64,000 bases of DNA from Laburnicola sp. R22_1 (GCA_014281115.1 JACONQ010000005.1:1922001-1986000); one strand, 5' to 3'; counted from the first letter of the stretch, positions 34,070 to 47,666 are shown. The notes: generated from the letters alone by a model not told the origin. Translations and numbers: made by a program.

Positions 34070-35409
34070 GCGAGATGTTGTTATATTTCTTTTGTATAGG
34101 ACGCCGGATGCCGTCATGAATCCTGTTGATGTGGACTCAGTAATATCCGAAGGTTGGTGTGAATGTGCACCAGGACGCCAGCCAGTGGTTAAATTCCGTC
34201 AGGCAATGGAGGCATCGCATGAGAGGAGCATCTCGACGAGGGCTGGCGTGACCTCGCGGCAGAAAGAGACGCTGTTTCTGTGTTCTGCAGGGCGGGTCTG
34301 AAGTTTGGGCGTTTACGAGCTGGGAGAGCGGCAGACGGGATACATATACCCACGCGTTAGACTCCGCAAGATTTATACCCTTCGCAGATGAGCCCTAAAT
34401 CGTGGGAATGGAGGATGGATGGCATTGTGCACGTCGCGGTCATGCAAAGCGGGGAAAGAGGATACGACGCTTACCTAAGTGAGCTCCTTCCTCTTGATTG
34501 GCTAGAATCCACCTTCATTACCTTCAGTCTTCGGGGCAAACCTATAATTGAACAGATCAAACCGAGCCTCCCAGGTCTTACATTGCTTTTCTCGCGAAAT
34601 TACATTCATGGACTGTGCCATGAAAAGTTGCCCAATTTCATTGGTCCTTCTTCCAGTCACTTTTTCTTCATACAAAAATTCCTCGACACTCCTTACACCG
34701 ACCGAAGTGATTCCACCAGCGGTTCTTCTATGGCTTCGCATTCCAAGACTTTCCCAATCATGACCTGATACTGGTCGCTTTCACCCTGACATCTCAGCGA
34801 TGGAGGCAGTCTCACGCTCTAATCTGTGTCCTGGTCCACTGGCGACGTGCACAAATCGCGTCTGCGCAATGCCTGGATTAGAGCGTGGTGAGTTATAGAA
34901 AGGGGCGAGATGATGTTTGCCTATCGAAGATTTTTACTGGCGCATTACTGGCCATGGAGACTTGCATAATCTTTTGCGGCACAGTCAACTACGTCGTTCC
35001 TTGCAACAGGCGACTTTTCGGAGACATTCAGTTTCCCTTCATCGTAGACGATTTCGTAAAAGGAATAACTTGTGAACAATCAGAAAAAAAGGATGTGTGG
35101 TGGAGAGCTCGTTGCCAAAGTTTTTAACTTGCTGTTGTTGCACTACACCTGCAACATGCCACTCGCAAGAACACTGTCAGCACGGCCATAGTACATCGCC
35201 TATGCATGTTCAGAAATGGCTGACATCTCGGAGCCTTTTTGAAGCCTGTCAGCACCCTATTGTCATTGATATGGAATCACATATATAACAGTCTTCTTCG
35301 TCTTCGCCTCGACCATCATTCTACCCACTCTTCAATTTCTGTACTCCATCAACGTCTTGTTTTACGTCCGCCGGTTCTTGCACTCGGAAATATCAACCCA
35401 TCCAAACAA
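34070..35409. other. 1.3-kb gene-free stretch
   Basis: Includes an unsupported 126-codon ORF at 34388-34768. No transposon ends or RNA gene seen. The right end is the presumed promoter of the GliT-like gene, with a TATA-like ACATATATAACAG at about 35279, 130 bp before the ATG. Confidence 0.45.
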
Positions 35410-36408
35410 ATGGTACCTCGCCCCCAAATAGTCGACAGCCTCATCGTTGGCGGAGGCCCAGCCGGTCTCGCCGCATGCCTCACATACGCCCGCACCCGCA
35501 CAGCCGCCATAGTCTTCGACTCATCCTCATACCGCAACGAAGGAGTCACCCACATGCACACGGTCCCCTCCCGCGACCACGTCGACCCCTCCGAATTCCG
35601 AAACATAGCCCGCGAACAAGTGCAGTCTCGCTACCCCACCGTCTGGTTCGAGAAAGTCACCATCACCGAAGCAGTCAAGAAGCTCATCGGCAAAGACAAG
35701 TACGATGGCTTTGAACTCACCGACAGCGAGGGCAAGACATACCAGCGGAAGACGCTGGTCCTCGCAACGGGGTCTCGAGACGTGTTCCCGGATATTCCAG
35801 GATTTGCGGAGAACTGGCCACAGCACATCTACCAGTGTCTTGCTTGCGACGGCTTTGAGCAACGCGGCTCGCCGATTGGGATACTTGATTGCGGCCCCAA
35901 GACTTCCCACTTTGTCAACATGGCCTCGAACTTCGACGCGCGCGTCACTGTACTGTCCAACGGCTCTATACCAGAAGACCCAATCATCCGACAGCAAATG
36001 CGCGTATGCGAAGCATATGGTGCAAAGATCGACACGAGAAAGATAAAGCGTCTCATCAACAACGGACCTACACATGAGGAAGGCGTGACAGTCGAGTTCG
36101 AAGAAGGCGAACCGCTCACGCTGGGGTTCATTGCGCACAAGGCAGCTACGGTGAATAGGTCGCAGGACTTGATTGATCAGCTCGGCGTCGAATGTGTGGA
36201 TCCGGCTATGGGTGGTCATATCAAGATTGTCAATACGATGTTCAATTCTACGAACGTGAAGGGTGTGTTCGCGGGAGGAGATACAATGGTACCCATGAAG
36301 CAGGTTACTATTGCAATGGCGGACGGCTTGAAGGCAGCGGCAGGAGCTGGCTTCGAGCTGGTTTCAGAGCGCGAGGCCGCTACTTTGAAGGTGTTGGGAG
36401 AGAGATAA
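35410..36408 (+). CDS. GliT/thioredoxin-reductase-like FAD oxidoreductase
   Basis: Pyridine-nucleotide-disulfide oxidoreductase fold, 332 residues, one exon. The FAD site is SLIVGGGPAGLAACLTYA; the second half has LVLATGSRDVFPDIPG and a redox CxxC in IYQCLACDGFEQRG; the C-terminal FAD contact is GVFAGGDTMVPMKQVTIAMADG. The length and the Pro-Asp-Ile-Pro-Gly before the CxxC place it with the GliT-like dithiol oxidases rather than housekeeping thioredoxin reductases. In gliotoxin-type pathways such enzymes close disulfide bridges; no NRPS or other cluster gene lies in the window. The frame is open upstream to 35239, but the ATG at 35410 directly precedes the FAD domain as in the family. Confidence 0.85.
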   Translation: MVPRPQIVDSLIVGGGPAGLAACLTYARTRTAAIVFDSSSYRNEGVTHMHTVPSRDHVDPSEFRNIAREQVQSRYPTVWFEKVTITEAVKKLIGKDKYDGFELTDSEGKTYQRKTLVLATGSRDVFPDIPGFAENWPQHIYQCLACDGFEQRGSPIGILDCGPKTSHFVNMASNFDARVTVLSNGSIPEDPIIRQQMRVCEAYGAKIDTRKIKRLINNGPTHEEGVTVEFEEGEPLTLGFIAHKAATVNRSQDLIDQLGVECVDPAMGGHIKIVNTMFNSTNVKGVFAGGDTMVPMKQVTIAMADGLKAAAGAGFELVSEREAATLKVLGER

Positions 36409-36915
36409 GGTCTAGATGTGAAGAAAAATCTTTGCAATGCAAAAGGGCCTACAGCTGACAATGTGTTGAGTAACGGAAGTTGAAGAGATTTTTATAGTGT
36501 AGATATGCTGAAGTGGAGCGGTCATCGAGACAGCTGAAACTGTTCGCATTCGGGGTTTAAGATAGCAGGTGTAGAGAACGCAATCGTGAGTGGAAGAATA
36601 GGACGGGTTGAAATTCTCAAATACGAAATAGACGAAGAAACAATGGAGATGAGCCCTTTGCTTTACTTGCAGTGTAACCCCGCTGGGCCCGCTCTTGTCT
36701 TTCTGTGCGATGCAGATAGGTGAACAAATCCCTCTAGTTATTCGTACACTAAAGTCCTGTGATGAACTTGGCTGCATGATAGATAAGCATCACAGCTCAT
36801 TACCTCAGACATCTTACACCATTTCATTCCCTAGGCTACCTGACTAACACTTGACGCACCAACAAAGTCCAAAATCTCGCCAACCAACCTCCCGTATAGC
36901 TGTGCAGCGGGCGAG
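36409..36915. other. Intergenic region between convergent genes
   Basis: 3' flanks of the GliT-like gene and the F-box-like gene. No repeat or ORF support. Confidence 0.4.
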
Positions 36916-38632
36916 TTATAGCTTACCATCCCGGAGGAAATTGCCCAAGATGAACGTGCAAGCAAAATCCTGTTTGCGCTGTATCAAGCGAGGCTCCAAA
37001 CATCCGTATACTGCGATAATGGCCTCCTCTGCTTTATATCTCCAGTCTTTGTTGTTCTCAACCGCTTGTTCCAGGATAAGTAGTAACTTGTATTTGAAAG
37101 TCGAAGGAGGGGTTTTGAGGCTGTAGTAAACCTTGGATATGAGGTATATTGACAACATTCTCTCCGTCGTGAGCTCAGAATTCGTCGTACCATTGTAATT
37201 GGTCTTCTCCAGAAACCAAAGTATTTCTGGGATAACGGCGTCGTCAATCACTCCGCCGTGTCTCAACATCGTTTGAATACTGGAGAGGCTTGGCCAGAAA
37301 CTATCGCCTCGAGACTTGGGAAGCCAGTCGGACGGAATCTCAGCTCCAGCTTTGAGTAAGCTCTGGATTATCTTGCCAGAATCGTATGGCATTGCAACCA
37401 TCAAGGGGACAGACTTGCGCCGAAATAATGAGTGTGACGACCAACATGTTTGTCGGTGAGGAGGGGCCTCCCGAGGGAATCGGTTCGGATCGAGATAGTT
37501 GTGCTCCAGTAAATGCTCGACGAGGTCACAATAGCCCCTCTTGCATATGTGTTGGAAGGTGGAGGCGGTGATAGTTTCCTTGAAAGGGTCCTCGTCCAAC
37601 ACCAATTGCAACACGTCTTGAGTCCCGCAAGACGCAGCTACTTCGGCCCAGCGCTGGAAGCATAGTTGCGGCTGCTGGCAAACTCGAATGCAGAGGAGCT
37701 TTTGCTTTCTCAGAAAGTCGAATAAAATCTTGGCCATATTGGGACTTGATACTTTCATGGCGGCCTCCATGGCTTTATGGATTCCCTGTACAACACCGTC
37801 AAGCCGAAATTGGACAATTTTGAGGCCGGTGTGATATGGATATATATCAACAGGGTTTTTCCATATCGAATTAAGTATCTCATGGAGGATACACTGCAGC
37901 ACCTCTGAATTCCCAGAAGTTACAGCCCCTATGATCGGCCCTTCTGGTATCTCAACTTCACTTCGACCCCGAACACTGTTCATGAATAAAGTTGAGGCGC
38001 TTTGGTCGCCAGGTTTCAGACAATTTTCGATGGCTGGAATACTCCCCATCACTGTGGCTGCTGTGAACTTGTATTCAGGCGTCCGGAATTGTGTAAAGAA
38101 GTTCTCATCGGGTGGAGTTCCTCCCCGGGAAAAGATATCCAAACAGGAGGCCCAGCAATTATTATTGTAACTTGAGATCGTAAGATAACGAAAAAGGCTG
38201 TTGTGATAATCTTGTCGTGCTTGTGAGCGATTAGTTGGATTGGCCATATCAAGGACGGTCTCCACTACGTGGTCGATCCGGGCGCAGAAATTCTTGAGAC
38301 GGGCTTCTTTTTCCATATTCAAACGTGTTCGGATGATTTCAGGAAGAAGATGGTAGAAAAGCCTATGTCCAAATAATCGTGACTGTGGGTACAGATTGAG
38401 GTAACATTGATGATCACAGAAGTCTAAAAGACGAAGATTCTGGTAGAAATGTTGGCAAATGACATTCCGGAATTGCGCTATTGTCAGCATCGCTACAAGA
38501 AATTAAAACGAACCACATACTGCACACTGCCCGGGTTTTCCATGCATTCTCGATATTGGCGATCTGGATGTACTGGATGACAACCTTCTCGAAGAGTTCG
38601 GACGGGAGATCGAGGATTCTGAAACGCGCCAT
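36916..38632 (-). CDS. F-box-like / ankyrin-like fungal protein
   Basis: Exon 1 (38632-38521) starts MARFRILDLPSELFEKVVIQYIQ, the classic opening of an F-box (LPxEL). A 43-bp intron (38520-38478, donor GTATGT) leads into AVCTQFRNVICQHFYQ, completing the F-box-like region. Exon 2 runs to the stop, 557 residues in total. The remainder is helical with degenerate ankyrin-type units (GSIPAIENCLKPG, DLVEHLLEHNYLDP, IQSLLKAGAEIPSDW). Such proteins are numerous in Pleosporales and are inferred SCF adaptors or ankyrin scaffolds. A TATA-like CTATATAAAC lies about 60 bp upstream of the start. Target unknown. Confidence 0.7.
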
Positions 38633-39083
38633 TGTCGGATTGAGCAAAGTTGAATGGGATCTGGGGGCTTTTGCAAGACCGGGGCTGAGGGTTTATATAG
38701 GAAAGGGTAGGCGCAAATGACTTGGTCCCTGCGCTGCAAGCGTCATGATTACTCGTGACTCGTTCAGAAGATGTGAAATATGAAGTCCGTGCTCTTTAAC
38801 TTCCTCTGGCTGGGTAGGTATTATATACCAAATGTAGGAGTGGGTGGGAAACATTGTGAAGGACTATGAGTTGAGGACCAGACTAGCCTAATGCGCAACG
38901 CTAACCACTAGCGCCTCCTACTGGAATGAAGGAACTTTCTTCCAAAACTCGATTCCCATCACTCCTAGTCTAGATAATCGAAGAGAGTCATTCTCGAGCT
39001 TCATGCATCCGTGGCTAGTTTAAGGTGTCACGATGCGTGGAACTTTGTTGCTCTCTTTGCGTATTCTTAGTGTCGAGGTATTG
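38633..39083. promoter_or_regulatory. Promoter region of the F-box-like gene
   Basis: CTATATAAAC (minus strand, about 38700-38691) is a plausible TATA box. The region ends at the target-site duplication of the hAT element. Confidence 0.45.
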
Positions 39084-39091
39084 ATTTCAAC

Positions 39092-42080
39092 CAGAGTTGG
39101 CAACAATCAAGTCGACTTGATAACTTGACTTGATTGACTTGATACAATCAAGTCAATCAAGTCAATCAGGGAGGCGAAATTTAGCAAGTCAATCAAGCAA
39201 ATCCTGCCGACTTGATTGACTTGATTGATAGACTTGAATCCCTAGGATCTTAGGGGTTTATCGTAGAATACTGGATCCTTAGAGTATAAGGCAACTCGGA
39301 GTTAACGGACTTTACCTGAGATAGTTGCCTATCTAGGCTTAGCGCCGTATTTCTGAGTTTCCTTATCTCCCACCACCCATCTAACTTACCTACTTACCCA
39401 CCACCTCTCTCGCTCTACCAACGCCCTCCTCTATTAATATGGCGTCGCCCGATCGCCTAGAAGGCATGAATAGTAACCTCTCTTAAGTTTTTAGCCAGCG
39501 GCTTAAAAGCACGGCGTCACAAACCCCTCCTAAAGATGGTGCCACTGATGTAGCCACCAACACGCCGTTAGAGCTTGACGCCGAAAGCTCTGTGGGCACC
39601 CTATCCGCCACTAATATAGAGGACGACAATGACAATTACGAGGGCATTAAATGGGTACGCCTGCTAGATTATTATAAGCTAGCTTATAGTGCAAAGCGCA
39701 GTCGAAAGAGCTAGGTTTGGCGGCACGGATATCGCCTCTGGCACCGCAAGCAACAACACCTGTACTGGCTCTGCCGCTATTGCCACTATTATAAGCACCC
39801 TGCCGGATTTTATTACACTGATTAATTAACTACGTTAATTAGGCGCCATCTTGGTGAGCGTAAAGCTGGCCATGGCATTGAGAAGAACGGCCCAAAAGCC
39901 ACCTCCCGCGTCACAACTCCCTCCCAGCAATCCTCTCTGCTCGCCCACATACATCACAAAGGCCTTGGCGTACTGCAGGGCGTCGCCAACCTCATTGCAG
40001 AGAGCTTCTTGCGCACAAGTTTCCTACAATTAGTGCTTAATTGGGTAGTGGCCGATAATCAGGCGCTCTCTGTAATTGAGGGCGCCGCTTTTCAAGCTAT
40101 GTTACGGCAGGCTAACCCGCTGGCTAAGGCAGAGCTATGGAGATCCCACAACACCCTACAAGCTCATATAATCGCGGAGTACAAGTCGTACGTACCCGCT
40201 GTTGTTAATTACCTACGCGACGCGCAATCAGCTATACGCATCTCCTTCAACAATTGGACGTCAACAGGCGGCAAGCAGGCGTTAACAGGTATCTGCGTCC
40301 ACTACCTCGATTGCGACAGCAAGCCTCGCGATTACGTATTAGGCCTGCCCTTGTTAATGGGCCAGCATATAGGCGTCAATATTGCCGCTATTGTTAATGC
40401 TACGCTTAAGAGCTTCAAGATCTCCGCCTGCAACTTAGGTTACTTCGTTCTTAATAATGCCACTAACAACAACTCCGCAATTGACGCCCTGGCTATTAAA
40501 TATAACTTTAACGCCCGCTATTAACAGCTACGCTGCGCCTACTATATAATTAACCTCGCCGCCTAGCAAATTATATTTGGCAAAAATTGTAAGGCGTTTG
40601 AGAACGCGGAGGAGCATCTTGATGAGGAGGAGGCGTTTCTCAATGAGTGGCGTAAGGTTGGCCCTCTGGGCGTCTTGATCGACGTCATCGCCTCTATTTA
40701 TACTCTGTAGGCTCGACAGCTTCTTAAGCAGTGCTAGATAATTAGCAACACTTAATTAGAGGCAGATTGCAAAGTTAAAACGCTGGAGATTGTTAAGCTA
40801 GTAAAGACAAGGTGGAACTCCTATTACGACTGTTTTGCGCGCGCGCTCGAGCTCCGCATGCCTCTCGACGACTATATCAATCACAAGCTCGTTGAATATC
40901 GTCGCCAGGGCACCTGTCAACGCTTCCAACTGCCTGATCTTAAGAAGCGTTGGTTTATTGAAGAAGACGGCCTCTCTGCTAAGGATTGGGCGACAATTGC
41001 AGAGTACCGAAAAATCCTACAGCCCTTTAAAGAGGCCACCACCTGTATGGAGGGCAGGGGCGTAGCTGGCACGTTAGGAGCCATCTGGGAGGTGCTCCCT
41101 ACGCTTAATTGGCTTGCCACCACCCTCGACGAGATGCTGTTTTAATACAACAACGTTGACTTCACTGACGTTGACGCCCTAGAGGATCATATACAAGCCA
41201 CCTGTAATATGGCTTATATGAAGATCCTTGAGTATATGCGCAAGCTAAAGGATACCCTGGCATACTACGCTGCCTGCCGTCTCCACCCACGCACGAAAAG
41301 TTACGTGGATAAAGTGTGGGCTGTGCCTCTTAATTACAGTGAGGAGGCTTATGCAGGACCTCACACATACAAAGGCTGGCTAGATGATTGCCACGTTGGC
41401 TTTTAACGCTTGTAGGCAGAGTTTAAAGAGGCCGCCTCTCCCGTTAGTACTCTAGAGCCTCCGGCGAAGAAGGCACGTACTGGGCCAGCTAGCAGTCGGT
41501 CTGATTTTATAAGAGCTACCCTACAAGGTGACGACGCCCGTCCAGTCTATTGTCGCGATGAGTTTGAGCGCTGGATAATCGAGTTACCCGTGCCAGAGGA
41601 GTCCCTGTTTGCGCGCGACCCGATTCTATACTGGCTGGGGAAGGCTGACGAGTACCCCGTCTTATCGCGCTTCGCCCTCACAATCCTCAGCATCCCTGCG
41701 GCGGCCACCGACTGTGAGAGGACCTTCTCGGAGCTAGGCGATTTGCTGGAGACGAGGCGTCTTCGTATGAAGGCAGATCTCCTCTCCGCTCTACAAAGCC
41801 TACGTAGCTGGAAGCGCCTTGGCTTAAAGCCTACGACGGCAGCAAAAAGTCCACGTAACGAAGCTATCTCTCCTGAAGAGCTGGAGACGATATACGAGAT
41901 ATACGGTAGTTAATTTACTACGCCTAAATTATACGTACAGTTATCAATCAAGTCAAACAAGTCAACAAGTCGAGCCTTATTTTTGCTATCAAGTCAATCA
42001 AGTCAAGCAAAAGCCACCAGATCCGTCAATCAATCAATCAATTCACCCCGACTTGATTGACTTGATTGTTGCCAACTCTG
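39092..42080 (+). mobile_element. hAT-superfamily DNA transposon with 8-bp target duplication
   Basis: The left end begins CAGAGTTGGCAACAATCAAG and the right end is its reverse complement. The flanks are the identical 8-bp target duplication ATTTCAAC at 39084-39091 and 42081-42088, the size expected for hAT. Both subterminal regions (about 39110-39240 and 41945-42065) are packed with TCAAGTCAATCAAG-type words in both orientations, as in Ac-like elements where they bind transposase. Length is 2,989 bp with one plus-strand transposase frame. Confidence 0.95.
39439..41914 (+). pseudogene. hAT transposase (BED finger, C-terminal dimerisation domain) with eleven in-frame stops
   Basis: One continuous frame of about 825 codons without any frameshift. 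Near the N-terminus a BED-type finger is recognisable (WLCRYCHYYKHPAGF). The catalytic region includes FNNWTSTGGKQALTGICVHYLD and VKTRWNSYYDCF. The C-terminal hAT dimerisation motif is clear: LSIPAAATDCERTFSELGDL. Stops at 39484, 39712, 39823, 40522, 40564, 40708, 40735, 40753, 41143, 41404 and 41413 are all TAA or TAG. This is what C-to-T changes at CAA, CAG and TGG codons would give. The element is therefore immobile unless a transposase is supplied from elsewhere. Confidence 0.92.
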
Positions 42081-42088
42081 ATTTCAAC

Positions 42089-42345
42089 TGATTGCGTTTC
42101 TCGTAGAAACTACAAACGTAGCTCGTGGTCTATGAAACCGTGGCTTCAGATTTTTTTTTGATTGTCCAGTCACAAGGATTGCTGACGACCTTTGCTGAGA
42201 CAGCTCCAAACTTCTCAACACTTTCGCATGTTTGCCCCTAGTAGTGAGCGGTATATAAACAAGACCTAGTCCGCTATCATTCCAGCAGCATAGAAGCAGA
42301 TCACTGCCACCCATCACCACACGAGCCCGCAAAAGCTACAATAAT
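42089..42345. promoter_or_regulatory. Short promoter between hAT element and small gene
   Basis: GTATATAAAC at about 42251 is a good TATA box 95 bp before the start codon. Only ~260 bp separate the start codon from the transposon end, so the insertion may have removed distal promoter sequence. Confidence 0.5.
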
Positions 42346-42740
42346 ATGTCTGTCCTCGAAGAGCTTCAAATCATCACGCAAGAACTTCAAATCATCGACG
42401 AAATCAGCGAACACATCATTTGTAAAACCTCACTCTCACCTCTATTTTGCTAAAGCTTACACATTGACTAGCGAACATGCGCGCACTAAATCAGACCGAG
42501 AAATATTGTTGCCCTTTCCCTTACTTTGACGTTGCAACTAAGGTAAAGCGCAGAACAGCCAATAACGCAGACTACTGTGAATATGCAGCCGTGGCGATTA
42601 TCTATGATGAAAAAGATTTGAGCATCTGGGGTGTTATCGCACCTGATTCGGACCCTTGGGCTTCATCCATAAGAAAGGCATATGAGAAGTGTCTTATCAA
42701 TACGCAGATGAAGTTGAGCCAGACGCCTGAACTTCAGTGA
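42346..42740 (+). CDS. Small protein of unknown function
   Basis: Two exons, 42346-42421 and 42472-42740, encode 114 residues. The N-terminus is an amphipathic helix with an internal repeat (LEELQIITQELQIIDEI). The rest has a short cysteine pair (YCCPFPYF), a basic stretch (KVKRRTANN) and WGVIAPDSDPWASSIRKAYEKCL. No signal peptide or known domain. Intron signals (GTAAAA...TTGACTAG) and a TATA box support a real gene. Confidence 0.5.
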
Positions 42741-43176
42741 GAGAATGTGCGTGGGCTGGCGGAAGAGGCACGATGTAATTGAAGGAGGTTGGGACATGGC
42801 GTGAGTCAATGAAAGGAAGGAATGGTTCTGTGTGCAAGGAAAGGGCATGGTTTAAGCCCTCTGTTGAGCGTAGCTGTCTAAATACTCCAAAACGCGCCTT
42901 CCGTACGATGCCATTCGTGCTTACTCTCTTTCGGTCCATGCATTACCCCAATGAGACATAACCAATTTTAGCAGTAGTCGCCCACACTGCACACAGTGCC
43001 CTACCCGCTCGCAACAAGCACGGTCAAAACTACAACCCAAGCCACGCCATACCACGAGCAACACTCCATTCCAACGTGACATCAGCAGACAGTCCCACAG
43101 CATTGCTCAAATCATCTACTAACTCCCGCCGATGCATACCCTCGCCTTCGCTACCACCACATCCCACGACACAACA
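42741..43176. other. Intergenic region
   Basis: No supported ORF. The right end carries C/A-rich leader sequence for the following small gene. Confidence 0.4.
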
Positions 43177-43723
43177 ATGGACCACCTCGACACAATCGAA
43201 AAGCTCTCAACCCGCATCTCCCGTAAGTACCCCCCATCCCACCCTATCTCCACCCCAATTCCCACCTCAAACCTCAAACCTCCCACCCCAACTCAACCCC
43301 CCAGGCCACGCCCGCGTAATCTACGGCTCCCAATACCCCTCCGCGCACACCTTCGACGTCGTAACCACACGCTTCAGCCGCGAAGCGCCCCTGGAACCCG
43401 ACCCCATGAAAATGGGGCTGCGCGACAACGCCAAAAAAGACTACTTCATCGCCCGGCTGGTCGCTTACCTCGGGGATAACTACGCACACTGTTTGCTGTT
43501 GAGGCAGACGGGGGCGAAGGCGTCGGATGGCGCGGCGGTCGAGGCGTTGTGGGGCGAGGTTCAGGTTGTTATGAGTTTGTTGCAGCGTGAGTCAACTGTG
43601 GGGGATTGGTGTGGTGGTGTGCTGGGAGGGGGATTGTGAGTGAGGGGAATTGCTTGCTGACGGGTGTGATACATAGGACATACGACGCCGGATGGGAAGA
43701 CTTGGGTGCAGTTTGTTGGGTGA
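43177..43723 (+). CDS. Small conserved-looking protein of unknown function
   Basis: Exons 43177-43222, 43305-43586 and 43677-43723 join in phase to 124 residues: MDHLDTIEKLSTRIS, then HARVIYGSQYPSAHTFDVVTTRF, KMGLRDNAKKDYFIARLVAYLGDNY, and the end TPDGKTWVQFVG. Introns have standard GTAAGT/GTGAGT donors. It is strongly hydrophilic and probably cytosolic. No family recognised; an upstream in-frame ATG at 43132 is an alternative start. Confidence 0.55.
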
Positions 43724-44052
43724 TTGGGGGGATGGAGGGGTGGTGTCTGTTTGGTTTGGTGTTGTTGGGGGTGGATATCGAGGCAGGCTGTAGGAAGGAC
43801 GGCATTGCTTCCGCCCGCTCTTCATTCATGCAAGGTACGAATCTTAACGAAAACTTTTTGAATCGAGAGTGTAGCGACAGGGTCGCAATACTATTAGATA
43901 GCGCGGCAGGTCAAGCAACTCTTGACTGTAGCGTTCAAAATCTTGGTCCTCTGGGCCACATAATAGGGCTATTGGACGAGTCGCGCACTCTCTAACTATA
44001 ACGTACTTTCAGCCAGGTCTCCTAAAGCGACTGAGATACGCATACCCCAACC
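43724..44052. other. Intergenic region between convergent genes
   Basis: No repeat or ORF with support. Confidence 0.4.
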
Positions 44053-46085
<2,033 letters not shown>

Positions 46086-47291
46086 CTACGCATCGATTTC
46101 ACTCCTGAAGCCCTGCCGCCCTCGTGCAATCGCATCGCCAAGACCTATATCAGCTACCTTGGATCGTACTCCCGAAATGAATCGGCGCCCACCATCTCTG
46201 TTATTCTTGTGCTTCTCCTCCGCAGCAGCATCCTCGGCCTCGCGCAGGCGTACGCGCTCATTGCGCTGCTCCTCGAGTGCAGATGCCTCGGCCTGCATCT
46301 GCGCTAGGCGCTCTGCCATGTCCGGGCGTGGAGGGGATGGTTCTCGCTCTCGAACAGGGACTGGCTGCCGCTCACGAGCAGGAACCGGCGCTCGCTCGCG
46401 GACAGGTACTGGTTCTCGCTCGCGTCGAGGGAGCGGCTCTCGGTCACGACGAGTGACTGGCTCTCGGTCACGATAGTCGTTGTAGTGGCTCCTGCGGTGG
46501 TAGGGCGACCTAGAGCGCGAGCGCCGGCGGGGCCTGTCGCGTCTGTCTCGGTCTTCACGCTCTTCTCGGCGACGCGGAGACGATGACCGTGATCGCCGTC
46601 GATGCCCATCCCGTTCCTCTCGCCGGTGCCTGCGATGCCGCTGATCTCGGTCGTCGTGGTCGTTGGAGGCTGAGCGGTCGCGGTCGCGGCGGCTGTGGTG
46701 TCGATGCTTGTGCTTTCTCTCACGTTCCTTCTCTTTAGCACGTTTCTCCTCGTATTTTGCCTCCTTTTGTGCGTCTCGCATGGCTTTGAGCTGCATCTCC
46801 ATCTTCTGCTTCTGAATGACGAGCAGCGGGTCCTCTAGCACCTTCTTCTGTATGTCCCGCGCCGAGTTGGCATTCCCGTTGCCCACAGCGTCGATGCCGA
46901 CAGCGGCGCCCTTCTTCAACTCTTTCGTGTCGGCCTTGAGCAGCCCGTCGATCCTGCGTTTGCCCAGGAGGTAGCCCTCGCGCTCTTCGGTCACACCTGC
47001 GCCGTCGCCGCTGGGACCGGCATACATCCAGTCAACGCGCTTGGTGACGACCTTGCCGCCGTTGGCCTCGGCCAGTTTCTGCAGTTCTTCGATTTGTCGT
47101 TCCTCCTCGCGTTCCTTTTTGAGTTTGTCGATGAGCTTTCTCTCCTCGAGCGCCTTGCTCTCCTCCTTCCATACGCGCTCCTGGTTCTTTCTTAGGTGCG
47201 GATGCCAGCTTTTCTTTGTGTTGACTGCTTATCGTCAGTTAACTGCTACCTCGAGCTTGCGATCTGCGGAATACTCACGATCTCCACCCAT
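46086..47291 (-). CDS. CWC25: Pre-mRNA-splicing factor CWC25
   Basis: Spliceosomal step-one factor. A 13-nt first exon (47291-47279) encodes MGGD, then a 54-bp intron, then exon 2 (47224-46086); 383 residues. The N-terminal CIR_N-like domain starts LNTKKSWHPHLRKNQERVW, and the diagnostic WMYAGPSGDGAG...EGYLLGKRRID follows. The centre is a long Arg/Ser/Asp/Glu-rich RS-like region including repeated RE(R/P)xPVP units, and the C-terminus has a coiled coil (MAERLAQMQAEASALEEQRNERVR). It is divergent from ESF2, sharing 375 bp of promoter. Confidence 0.92.
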
Positions 47292-47666
47292 TTTGGACGA
47301 GGAACGAGGGTGGTGTCAGAGGCGTGCGGTGTGGCGAAGAGTAGTGACGAGGACAAGCGCAGTTCTTTGGTGAGCGTATGTTGGTGTATGAGCGAATGGT
47401 GAGCGTATGTTGGTGTATGGGTGAGTGGAGAGCGGTTTGGTGATGAGTAGAGGGTGCGGTTTGGCCACCCGAAGCCCAGCCTCTGCCAAGCTCTACGCCA
47501 AGAGATGCCCCACTAGAACTTGAGAACGCCATCGCATTGTCAAAAAAGTTCTATAGATACTGTCATACCCCACACATACGCCCAATACGGTGCTCCGTAC
47601 AATCACAACGTCGGATCGCGTACTAGCGAATTGCTTGCCCCGAAGGCACCACCGAAACCGCACACC
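47292..47666. promoter_or_regulatory. Bidirectional promoter between CWC25 and ESF2
   Basis: Intergenic region of 375 bp between divergent start codons. It contains two copies of GTGAGCGTATGTTGGTGTAT at about 47370 and 47400, a short tandem repeat. No TATA box, as is usual for housekeeping genes. Confidence 0.5.

Noticed and set aside
34388..34768. 126-codon plus-strand ORF
   Set aside because: No family resemblance and no promoter or intron signals; kept as intergenic.
35239..35409. Upstream extension of the GliT-like frame
   Set aside because: The extra residues look like translated leader and the FAD domain of the family starts right after the ATG at 35410.
39110..39240. Short regularly repeated TCAAGTCAATCAAG words, superficially CRISPR- or satellite-like
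   Set aside because: They are subterminal repeats of the hAT element, mirrored at its other end, and the genome is eukaryotic.
46159..46476. Plus-strand ORF of Arg/Ser repeats
   Set aside because: Antisense shadow of the RS-like region of CWC25; its apparent repeats mirror the codons of the real gene.
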